This document shows positions 7,613 through 13,135 of a DNA stretch of 13,135 nt, piece by piece. How positions within the stretch are numbered: the first letter of the stretch is position 1; the number at the start of each line of letters is the position of its first letter. The position numbers and the translations under genes were made by a program. The DNA is from Burkholderiales bacterium. Lineage in GTDB: Bacteria; Pseudomonadota; Gammaproteobacteria; Burkholderiales; Burkholderiaceae_C. The stretch lies in the NCBI GenBank assembly GCA_947448105.1, contig CANFNE010000038.1, positions 1 through 13,135 of the forward strand, read 5' to 3'. The notes beneath the pieces were generated by a model. That model had not been told where the DNA came from and did no database searches. It saw nothing but the letters and a program-made list of their open reading frames with translations.

Positions 7613-9523
7613 ATGGCCAGAAGCAGCAAATCGCCTTCTTTTGCCGCCTGGCTATGGGCAATCGCCATTGCCATGGCGCTTACCGGCTTGGCGCAGCTGG
7701 GTTTGCAGTGGCAGCACCAGCAAACCCTGCAGGCGCAATGGGCCACGCGCGCAGAGTTAGCTGCGGGGTCCAGCCAGGCGCTGGAGCGGGAATTTTTTCG
7801 CTTTCGCTACGCGCTGCTTCGCCAGCTCAGTGAGCGCGAAAGCACCGACCCGCAGGCGCTGGTGGAGCACGCCGCCTTGCTGCGGTCGCGTGCGATGCTG
7901 ACGCGCCAGTCGCCGGGTTTGGCAGCGCTTCTGGCCGATACCCAGCACGCGCGCCTGCTGGACCAACTGGTGTCCCTGAGCCGGCAAGCGCAAAACATGG
8001 GCGCAAGCACGCCGACCGAGCCCGAGAACATGCGCGCGCTGCTGCACGAATCAGAAATGCTGGTGGCCCCACTCGAGAATCTGGTCAAGGACGCGCAAAG
8101 CGCGGCATCAAGCCGCCTGGAACAACAAAACGCGCAAACGCAAACACAAACCCTGGTCTTGGCCGCGCTGGGCTGTGCGCTGCTTGCCTTGATGGTGGGC
8201 GCTGCGACCGCCACCTGGCTGCAAAACCGCGGACGCGCTGCGGCGGACGAAAAAGCGCAGGCGCTTAACGCGCATTTCCGCGAAACCCAGATGCAGGCCG
8301 AGCGGGCCAATCGCGGCAAAAGCCAATTTTTGGCCAATATGAGCCACGAACTGCGCACGCCCTTCAACGGCATTTTGGGCATGCTCGGGCTGCTGAGCAC
8401 CACGGGCCTGAACGCCCAGCAAGCGGACTACGTGCGCACCGCCAACGCCTCGGCCAGCCATTTGCTCAATGTTCTCAACGACATTCTGGATATTTCTGCG
8501 CTGGACGAAGGCAAGATCAGCATCCACCCCGCGCCCGTCAACCTGCCGGAGTTGCTCCAGGAAGTCGCCAGTGTCATGCGCCCGCAGGCCGTGGCCAAGG
8601 GCCTGGGCTTTGAATTTCAACTCAGTGGCGATACGCCCGCGTGGGGCCTGTTGGATGCGACGCGCTTTAAACAAATCCTGTTCAACCTGATCAACAACGC
8701 AATCAAATTCACCGAGCGCGGTGCGGTGTCGGTGACGGTGCGCCGCGCGCCAGCGACCGCCGCCAGTGGGGCCAGCGGCGCAGCACCGGTGCTGCTGTTT
8801 ACGGTCGAAGACACGGGCATCGGCATGGACGCCGCCGCCATGGACGGACTGTTCCAGCGCTTTCACCAGGTCGACAGCAGTGTGGCGCGCCAGTTTGGCG
8901 GCACCGGGCTGGGGCTGGAAATATCACAGTCGCTGGCCCGCATGATGGGCGGCGACATTGAAGTGCGCAGCACGCCGGGTCTGGGCTCGAGTTTTGCGGT
9001 GGGGCTGCCCTTTCGCCTGTGCGAACCGCCAGCGGCAACGTCTTCCGTGTTACCGCTGTCAGGTTCCACCGACGGCGTGGGGCAGGCATCCATTCGCCGC
9101 ATCTTGGTGGCCGAAGACAATGCGGTTAACCGCAAGTTTGTGGGCATCCTGCTCGAGCGCATGGGTTACCAAACCACGTTTTGCGAGAACGGGAAAATAG
9201 CCTTGGCCATGGTGCAAGCGCAGCACTTTGATCTGGTGCTGATGGATGTGCACATGCCGGTAATGGACGGCTTGGCCGCCACCCGCGCCATCCGCGCACT
9301 CGTAGGCTCGGTCAAGCACATCCCCATCGTCGCGCTTACCGCCGACGCCATGAACAACGCCAAGGAAGAAGCGCTCGCTGCGGGCGTGAACTTCTTTGTG
9401 ACCAAGCCGGTGCACATGGCCCAGCTGCAAGAGGCGATTGGGCGCTGCCTGGCGCTGCAACGCAAACGCCAAAACGCCGCCAAGGCAGCCCAACAAGGAC
9501 AAAAAAGCGAAAGAAAAAACTAG
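7613..9523 (+). CDS. Hybrid sensor histidine kinase with C-terminal receiver
   Basis: A 636-aa inner-membrane signalling kinase. Order: TM helix at about 10-33; a roughly 145-aa periplasmic region, probably helical and without a domain I recognise; TM helix at about 180-203; a short linker; HisKA with phospho-acceptor His245 (MSHELRTPFNG); HATPase with N-box NLINNAIKF (N358, N361, N362), G1 DTGIGM (400-405) and G2 GGTGLGL (429-435); and a receiver with acidic pair E501/D502, phospho-acceptor Asp545 (LMDVHMPVMDG), Thr576 and Lys598. All catalytic residues are present, so it should be active. There is no PAS, HAMP or HPt domain that I can see, so a separate HPt protein and output regulator are expected elsewhere. 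I chose ATG 7613 over a TTG at 7598; the ribosome site is weak. The signal is unknown. It lies 39 bp after argG. Confidence 0.93.
   Translation: MARSSKSPSFAAWLWAIAIAMALTGLAQLGLQWQHQQTLQAQWATRAELAAGSSQALEREFFRFRYALLRQLSERESTDPQALVEHAALLRSRAMLTRQSPGLAALLADTQHARLLDQLVSLSRQAQNMGASTPTEPENMRALLHESEMLVAPLENLVKDAQSAASSRLEQQNAQTQTQTLVLAALGCALLALMVGAATATWLQNRGRAAADEKAQALNAHFRETQMQAERANRGKSQFLANMSHELRTPFNGILGMLGLLSTTGLNAQQADYVRTANASASHLLNVLNDILDISALDEGKISIHPAPVNLPELLQEVASVMRPQAVAKGLGFEFQLSGDTPAWGLLDATRFKQILFNLINNAIKFTERGAVSVTVRRAPATAASGASGAAPVLLFTVEDTGIGMDAAAMDGLFQRFHQVDSSVARQFGGTGLGLEISQSLARMMGGDIEVRSTPGLGSSFAVGLPFRLCEPPAATSSVLPLSGSTDGVGQASIRRILVAEDNAVNRKFVGILLERMGYQTTFCENGKIALAMVQAQHFDLVLMDVHMPVMDGLAATRAIRALVGSVKHIPIVALTADAMNNAKEEALAAGVNFFVTKPVHMAQLQEAIGRCLALQRKRQNAAKAAQQGQKSERKN
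9520..9523. other. CTAG shared by two convergent stop codons
   Basis: The kinase ends with TAG at 9521-9523. The SDR gene on the other strand ends with TAG formed by 9522-9520. The palindrome CTAG therefore stops both genes, leaving no intergenic space and no room for a conventional terminator between them. Confidence 0.97.
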
Positions 9524-10536
9524 TGGGCGCGTTGGCGAATGGCCAGCAAACCCACATCGGCCGGATGGGCCACCAGGTACTGCGGCGCGATGGCCGCCAA
9601 TGCGGCGGGCGCAATGCCCAAGGCCTGCAAGCCTGGCCACTGGCCGGTGGCCACGTTGTCGGCCTGCATGGAATCCAGGTTGTCCAGGCTCATCACCGGC
9701 TCGCCTGGCATCAGCCCCAGCAACACCGCCTGCACCTGCCCCATCCAGCGTGGCAAGCCAATGACGGGGCGGCCCCGGCCTTGGCCGATTCCACTCAGGC
9801 GGGCGGCGAGTTGCACCAGTTCGCGCAAGGTGTAAACCTTGGTTCCAACCAGCTCGTAAATTTGCCACTGCGGCGTGCCCGACAAACCGTTTTGCACACT
9901 TTGCACCACGGCGCTGGCCACGTCTTCCACCCACACCGGCTGAAACTTGGCATTCGCCCCGGCCAGAGGCATGAGTGGAAAGACCTTTTGCAGTGCGGCA
10001 AATACGTTCAAAAACTTGTCTTGCGCGCCAAAAATTACGCTGGGGCGCAGCACGGTCAGGCCGGTGCGATCGGGTGCTGGGGCGGCGGCGGACGCGTTGG
10101 TGGGCCAGCCCAAGATCTGCATCAGCGCCGCCTCGCCCTGGCCTTTGCTGCGCAGGTAGCTGGACGGGCAGCTTTGCGGCGCAACGTGGTCGGTGCCCAG
10201 CGCGCTGATGTGCACCAAGTGGCGCACGCCCTTGGCCCGGCAGGCGCGGGCGATTTTTTCGGGCAACTGGCGGTGCACCCGGTCAAAGCGTGCGGGCGTG
10301 CCGTGCAATATGGCCACCAAGTTAACCACCGCGTCCACACCAGACATGGCTTTGGTGAGCGCCGCCTCGTCGTGCACATTGCATTCCAGCACAGTCAGCC
10401 CCGGCAGATGCTGCACCTTGCGGGCGTTGACCGCGCGCCGGGTGGGGACGCTCACGCGAAAGCCCGCACGCACCAGCTTTTCACACACGTGCGCACCGAC
10501 AAAACCGGTGCCGCCCAATACCAAAATATGTTTCAT
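9520..10536 (-). CDS. NAD(P)-binding atypical SDR, complex I NDUFA9-like family
   Basis: A 338-aa Rossmann-fold protein. The N-terminus MKHILVLGGTGFVGAHV contains the GGTGFVG dinucleotide loop (8-14) and resembles the atypical SDR group that includes the NDUFA9 subunit of mitochondrial complex I and bacterial relatives often annotated as such. A SYLRSK segment supplies the Y-x3-K pair of SDR enzymes, and VHISALG precedes it, as in the family. No clear membrane helix is seen. The substrate is not known, and membership of bacterial complex I is not established for these proteins. A quinone-related or NAD(P)H-sensing role is only a guess. It lies 55 bp downstream of murB on the same strand, and its stop overlaps the kinase stop. 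A -10-like TACAGT lies 7 bases before the ATG. Confidence 0.88.
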   Translation of the reverse strand: MKHILVLGGTGFVGAHVCEKLVRAGFRVSVPTRRAVNARKVQHLPGLTVLECNVHDEAALTKAMSGVDAVVNLVAILHGTPARFDRVHRQLPEKIARACRAKGVRHLVHISALGTDHVAPQSCPSSYLRSKGQGEAALMQILGWPTNASAAAPAPDRTGLTVLRPSVIFGAQDKFLNVFAALQKVFPLMPLAGANAKFQPVWVEDVASAVVQSVQNGLSGTPQWQIYELVGTKVYTLRELVQLAARLSGIGQGRGRPVIGLPRWMGQVQAVLLGLMPGEPVMSLDNLDSMQADNVATGQWPGLQALGIAPAALAAIAPQYLVAHPADVGLLAIRQRAH

Positions 10537-10591
10537 GCGGGCGACTGTAGCGGCTAGTGGCGAGTGGCCGTTTGCGCGGGGTCAAATGGGC

Positions 10592-11647
10592 TTAAAGGAC
10601 GACCGGTTCGGTTTCCAGGCGCAGGCCAAAGCGCTCGTACACGCTGGTCTGGATGGCGCGCGCCAGCGTCATCACCTCGCCGCCAGTGGCGCCCTGCCCG
10701 TCGGCGGACGGGCCGCGGTTGACCAGCACCAGCGCCTGCTTTTCAAACACCCCGGCTTGGCCAATCGACTTGCCGCGCCAGCCGCAGGCGTCTATCAGCC
10801 AGCCCGCCGCGAGCTTGAAAGTGCCGTCAGCCAAGCGGTAATGCACCACCTTGGGGTCGCGCGCGATGATGTCGGCGCATTGCTCGGAGCTCACAGTGGG
10901 GTTTTTGAAGAAGCTGCCAGCGTTGCCAATCTGGGCCGGGTCGGGCAGCTTGGCGCGGCGAATTTGGCAAATCCAGTCAAACAACTGGCGCGCTGTGGGC
11001 GTCACGCCGCCCTGCTCGGCCTGTTTTTTCTCGAGGTCCGCGTAACCCAGCACCGGCTTCCAGGCCTTGGGCAGGGCAAAACGCACGCGCAAAATCAGCG
11101 CCCGGTCTTTCAGACCCAGGCCTTTGTCACCTGCCGCGTGTTTGAACACCGAGTCGCGGTAGCCAAAGCCGCACTGCGCCGCGTCCAGGGTAAACAGCTG
11201 GCCGGTTTGCAGGTCAATGGCGTCGAGCGAATCAAAGCGGTCTTGCAGCTCTACGCCATAGGCGCCGATGTTTTGCACCGGCGTGGCGCCTACGGTGCCC
11301 GGAATCAGCGCCAGGTTTTCCAGGCCCGGCAGGCCTTGGTCCAGCGTCCAGGCCACAAAGTCGTGCCAGTTTTCACCGGCACCGGCTTCGACAATGAAGT
11401 GCTTGGGCGTTTCACGCAGCAGGCGGCGGCCCATGATTTCGACCTTGAGCACCAGGGGTTTAACGTCGCCGGTGATTACCAGGTTGCTGCCGCCACCCAG
11501 TACAAACTTTTGCGCGTCGCGCCATTGGGCGTCGGCGCACAAGGCCACGGCGTCTGCCTCGGTGTGGATGCGCACAAGCGCGTGCGCCCGGGCCACGATG
11601 TGGAAGGTGTTGAGCGCCTGCAGGGGAACATTTTTCTCGACTAACAT
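10592..11647 (-). CDS. murB: UDP-N-acetylenolpyruvoylglucosamine reductase, type I
   Basis: FAD enzyme that reduces UDP-GlcNAc-enolpyruvate to UDP-MurNAc with NADPH (peptidoglycan precursor synthesis, cytoplasm). 351 aa. Seen: the FAD-binding LGGGSNLVI (50-58), IPGTVGATPVQNIGAYG (115-131), the YRDSVFK motif with Arg164 that marks type I enzymes, catalytic Ser245 in GNAGSFFKNP, and the terminal ETEPVV with Glu347. These correspond to the three catalytic residues of the E. coli enzyme. The ATG at 11647 gives the expected N-terminus (VPLQALNTFHIVARA). The gene is apart from the main mur cluster and is divergent from yajQ across 62 bp. The SDR gene follows and may be co-transcribed. Confidence 0.97.
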   Translation of the reverse strand: MLVEKNVPLQALNTFHIVARAHALVRIHTEADAVALCADAQWRDAQKFVLGGGSNLVITGDVKPLVLKVEIMGRRLLRETPKHFIVEAGAGENWHDFVAWTLDQGLPGLENLALIPGTVGATPVQNIGAYGVELQDRFDSLDAIDLQTGQLFTLDAAQCGFGYRDSVFKHAAGDKGLGLKDRALILRVRFALPKAWKPVLGYADLEKKQAEQGGVTPTARQLFDWICQIRRAKLPDPAQIGNAGSFFKNPTVSSEQCADIIARDPKVVHYRLADGTFKLAAGWLIDACGWRGKSIGQAGVFEKQALVLVNRGPSADGQGATGGEVMTLARAIQTSVYERFGLRLETEPVVL

Positions 11648-11709
11648 CGCCGGATTGTCGCATCCGCCCCGGGTGCGCCCCCGAACTTCAGCGCACCGAG
11701 AACCAAGCC
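11648..11709. promoter_or_regulatory. Divergent murB / yajQ control region
   Basis: Only 62 bp separate the two divergent starts, so both promoters must be here or overlap the genes. On the murB side GCGACAAT (11661 down to 11654) offers a -10-like GACAAT just six bases from the ATG, which would imply a leaderless or near-leaderless murB message. I find no clear -35 for it and no clear -10 for yajQ. Confidence 0.4.
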
Positions 11710-12195
11710 ATGCCCACTTTTGACACCGTCTGCGAAGCCAATCTGGTTGATGTAAAAAACGGAGTGGAAAACACCGTCAAGGAAATCACCACCCGCTTTG
11801 ACTTTAAGGGCACTTGCGCCAGCATCGAGATCAAGGACAAAGAAATCACCATGATCGGCGACGCCGAGTTTCAGCTCGCGCAAATTGAGGACGTGCTGCG
11901 CAACAAGCTGACCAAGCGCAATGTGGACGTGCGCTTTTTGGACATGGGCGACGTGCAAAAAATGGGCGGCGACAAGGTCAAGCAGGTCATTACCGTGCGC
12001 AACGGCATTGAGGCCGAACTGGGCAAAAAAATTCAGCGCATTCTGAAAGACAGCAAACTCAAGGTGCAGGGATCGATTCAGGGCGACTCGGTGCGGGTGA
12101 CCGGCGCCAAGCGCGACGACCTGCAAACCGCCATGGCGCTGCTGAAAAAAGAGATCACCGACGTGCCGCTGAGTTTCAACAACTTTCGCGACTAA
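11710..12195 (+). CDS. yajQ: YajQ family nucleotide-binding protein
   Basis: A 161-aa cytoplasmic protein with two small alpha/beta domains, the normal YajQ size. It opens MPTFDTVCEANLVDVKNGVE and contains TTRFDFKG (about 27-34) and the ending DVPLSFNNFRD, all diagnostic. Family knowledge: some YajQ proteins bind cyclic di-GMP and act as transcription co-regulators in Xanthomonas; others were reported to bind nucleic acid or nucleotides. Which applies here cannot be read from sequence. It is divergent from murB and is followed by an intrinsic terminator, so it is probably monocistronic. The ATG at 11710 has only a weak GAGA upstream as a ribosome site. Confidence 0.97.
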   Translation: MPTFDTVCEANLVDVKNGVENTVKEITTRFDFKGTCASIEIKDKEITMIGDAEFQLAQIEDVLRNKLTKRNVDVRFLDMGDVQKMGGDKVKQVITVRNGIEAELGKKIQRILKDSKLKVQGSIQGDSVRVTGAKRDDLQTAMALLKKEITDVPLSFNNFRD

Positions 12196-12200
12196 TCACC

Positions 12201-12229
12201 GGCGCCCCACCCTTTGGCGCCTACTTTTT
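12201..12229 (+). terminator. Intrinsic terminator of yajQ
   Basis: GGCGCC (12201-12206) pairs with GGCGCC (12216-12221) around a nine-base loop, followed by TAC and a run of five T (12225-12229), five bases after the yajQ stop. The T-run is on the yajQ strand only. The plsY stop codon (12223-12221 on the minus strand) overlaps the last base of the stem. Confidence 0.7.
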
Positions 12230-12871
12230 GCCGATTTTGGATTCGGTGCCCTTGACCAGGCGCGACAAATTCTCGGCGTGGCGCCAGATCAGCAAGCCGC
12301 TGACCACCACCAAAGCCAGCGCAACACGGTTGTCAGAGCGCCAAAACACGCCGTCGGCCATCAGGTAATACACAGGCACAAACACGGCGGACACCAGCGC
12401 CGCCAGCGACGAGTAGCGGAAAAAATACGCAATCAGCAGCCAGGTGACGCCCGTAGCCAGCCCCAGCACCGGGTTGACCGCCAGCACCACGCCCATGGCC
12501 GTGGCCACGCCCTTGCCGCCCACAAAGCGAAAGAACACCGGGTACAAATGCCCCAAAAATGCGGCCAGGCCTACCAGCGCCACCGTGCCTGCGTCCAGGC
12601 CGTATTCCGCGCCCCAGGTTTGCACCACCGCCACCGGCAGCCAGCCCTTAAAGGCGTCGAGCAACAACGTGAGCACGGCGGCGAGCTTGTTGCCCGAGCG
12701 CAGCACGTTGGTGGCGCCGGGGTTTTTGCTGCCGTAGCTGCGCGGGTCGTTCAGGCCCATGGCGCTGCTGACGATGACCGCAAAGGACAGCGACCCGATC
12801 AGGTAGGCGGCCACGGTGGCCAGGGCCGGAAAAAAGGGGGAAAGGGGGGAAAGGGTGGCGATGGCTTCCAA
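12221..12871 (-). CDS. plsY: Acyl-phosphate:glycerol-3-phosphate acyltransferase
   Basis: Inner-membrane enzyme that moves the acyl chain from acyl-phosphate to glycerol-3-phosphate, the first acylation in phospholipid synthesis (partner PlsX). 216 aa with hydrophobic segments at about 15-38, 62-84, 94-113, 122-150, 153-171 and 182-196. Family motifs: YGSKNPGATNVLR (46-58), LDAFKG (71-76), GHLYPVFFRFVGGKGVATAMG (107-127). The start is TTG at 12871: no ATG lies in frame until residue 39, within motif-bearing sequence, and GGAG stands seven bases upstream, the clearest Shine-Dalgarno site in the window. Codons 6-15 are encoded by a C-rich tract (G-rich on the plus strand). It lies 71 bp downstream of the YbaK-type gene. 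Confidence 0.95.
   Translation of the reverse strand: MEAIATLSPLSPFFPALATVAAYLIGSLSFAVIVSSAMGLNDPRSYGSKNPGATNVLRSGNKLAAVLTLLLDAFKGWLPVAVVQTWGAEYGLDAGTVALVGLAAFLGHLYPVFFRFVGGKGVATAMGVVLAVNPVLGLATGVTWLLIAYFFRYSSLAALVSAVFVPVYYLMADGVFWRSDNRVALALVVVSGLLIWRHAENLSRLVKGTESKIGKK
12823..12855 (+). repeat. G-run tract, possible G-quadruplex
   Basis: The plus strand holds G3 (12823-12825), G5 (12836-12840), G6 (12844-12849) and G3 (12853-12855), the last three separated by AAA. Four G-runs of three or more could form a quadruplex, with one ten-base loop. It is on the template strand of plsY, within the first 17 codons. The A6 and G6 homopolymers also make it prone to slippage. Confidence 0.5.
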
Positions 12872-12878
12872 GAAAATT

Positions 12879-12882
12879 CTCC
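12879..12882 (-). promoter_or_regulatory. Ribosome binding site fixing the plsY TTG start
   Basis: GGAG on the minus strand, seven bases before the TTG start of plsY, spacing well suited to initiation. It decides the start because no in-frame ATG or GTG lies nearby. Confidence 0.75.
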
Positions 12883-12942
12883 GTATGTTTTTTTGTCAGG
12901 ACGCTGCGCCAGGCATTGGTCTGGCCGGGTCGGCAAGTCCCG

Positions 12943-13135
12943 CTAGTCTTCTAACGCGCACTGTACCGCCTTTGCGCCCAGCAAAGTCAGGCACAGCGCC
13001 GGGTCGATGCCCACCAGATAGCCGCGCCGCCCGCCGTTGATCAAGATTTTGGGCAAATCCAGAATGCTGAACTCGATAAACACCGGCATGGTCTTGCGCG
13101 TGGCAAAGGGCGAGGTGCCGCCCACCAGGTAGCCA
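12943..13135 (-). CDS. ybaK: YbaK/EbsC-type Cys-tRNA(Pro) deacylase, 5' end cut by window edge
   Basis: Only the last 63 complete codons are in the window; the start lies beyond the right edge. The visible part reads GYLVGGTSPFATRKTMPVF and then INGGRRGYLVGIDP, which are the hallmark C-terminal segments of YbaK and related prolyl-tRNA editing domains (GGTSPFG.RK and INGG.RG in relatives). Family knowledge: YbaK hydrolyses Cys-tRNA(Pro) formed by mischarging. The catalytic lysine region is outside the window, so activity cannot be checked. The stop TAG is 71 bp before plsY, so the two may be co-transcribed; no terminator is seen between them. Confidence 0.85.
   Translation of the reverse strand, partial: GYLVGGTSPFATRKTMPVFIEFSILDLPKILINGGRRGYLVGIDPALCLTLLGAKAVQCALED

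Noticed and set aside
10193..11644. A 483-codon plus-strand open frame over murB and part of the SDR gene
   Set aside because: It crosses two well-supported minus-strand genes and their gap, has no family character, and is best explained as a GC-bias shadow.

Overview
This window reads as ordinary chromosome from a high-GC betaproteobacterium, most likely order Burkholderiales and probably family Comamonadaceae. That placement is inferred from the gene order, GC-rich codon use and protein flavour; no database search was possible. Fourteen protein genes fill almost the whole window. I see no tRNA, rRNA, insertion sequence, prophage gene, CRISPR array or toxin-antitoxin pair, and no gene looks broken.

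Region 1 (1-5165, minus strand) is a compact operon read right to left: folC, a DedD-like SPOR-domain protein, cvpA, purF, metZ (metZ runs off the left edge). The four gaps are 13-15 bp. It joins folate polyglutamylation, the first step of purine synthesis and methionine synthesis, which share one-carbon chemistry, with two inner-membrane proteins.

Region 2 (5166-9523, plus strand) is divergent from folC. It holds an ArsC/Spx-like reductase (YffB type), ppnP (nucleoside phosphorylase), argG (argininosuccinate synthase) and an orphan hybrid histidine kinase with one transmitter and one receiver domain. The two larger intergenic stretches here, upstream of yffB and upstream of ppnP, contain notable base-pairing potential and are the most interesting non-coding DNA in the window.

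Region 3 (9520-11647, minus strand) holds murB followed by an NDUFA9-like atypical SDR. The SDR gene meets the kinase gene tail to tail, and both stop codons lie in one CTAG. Region 4 (11710-12195, plus) is yajQ, divergent from murB and ending at an intrinsic terminator. Region 5 (12221-13135, minus) is plsY with a TTG start, preceded by the C-terminal part of a YbaK-type Cys-tRNA(Pro) deacylase cut by the right edge.

I do not find an obvious undescribed gene system. The best leads are small: two possible structured leaders, a G-rich tract at the start of plsY, a hexamer microsatellite in the SPOR protein, very close -10-like boxes suggesting leaderless starts, and the kinase of unknown signal.
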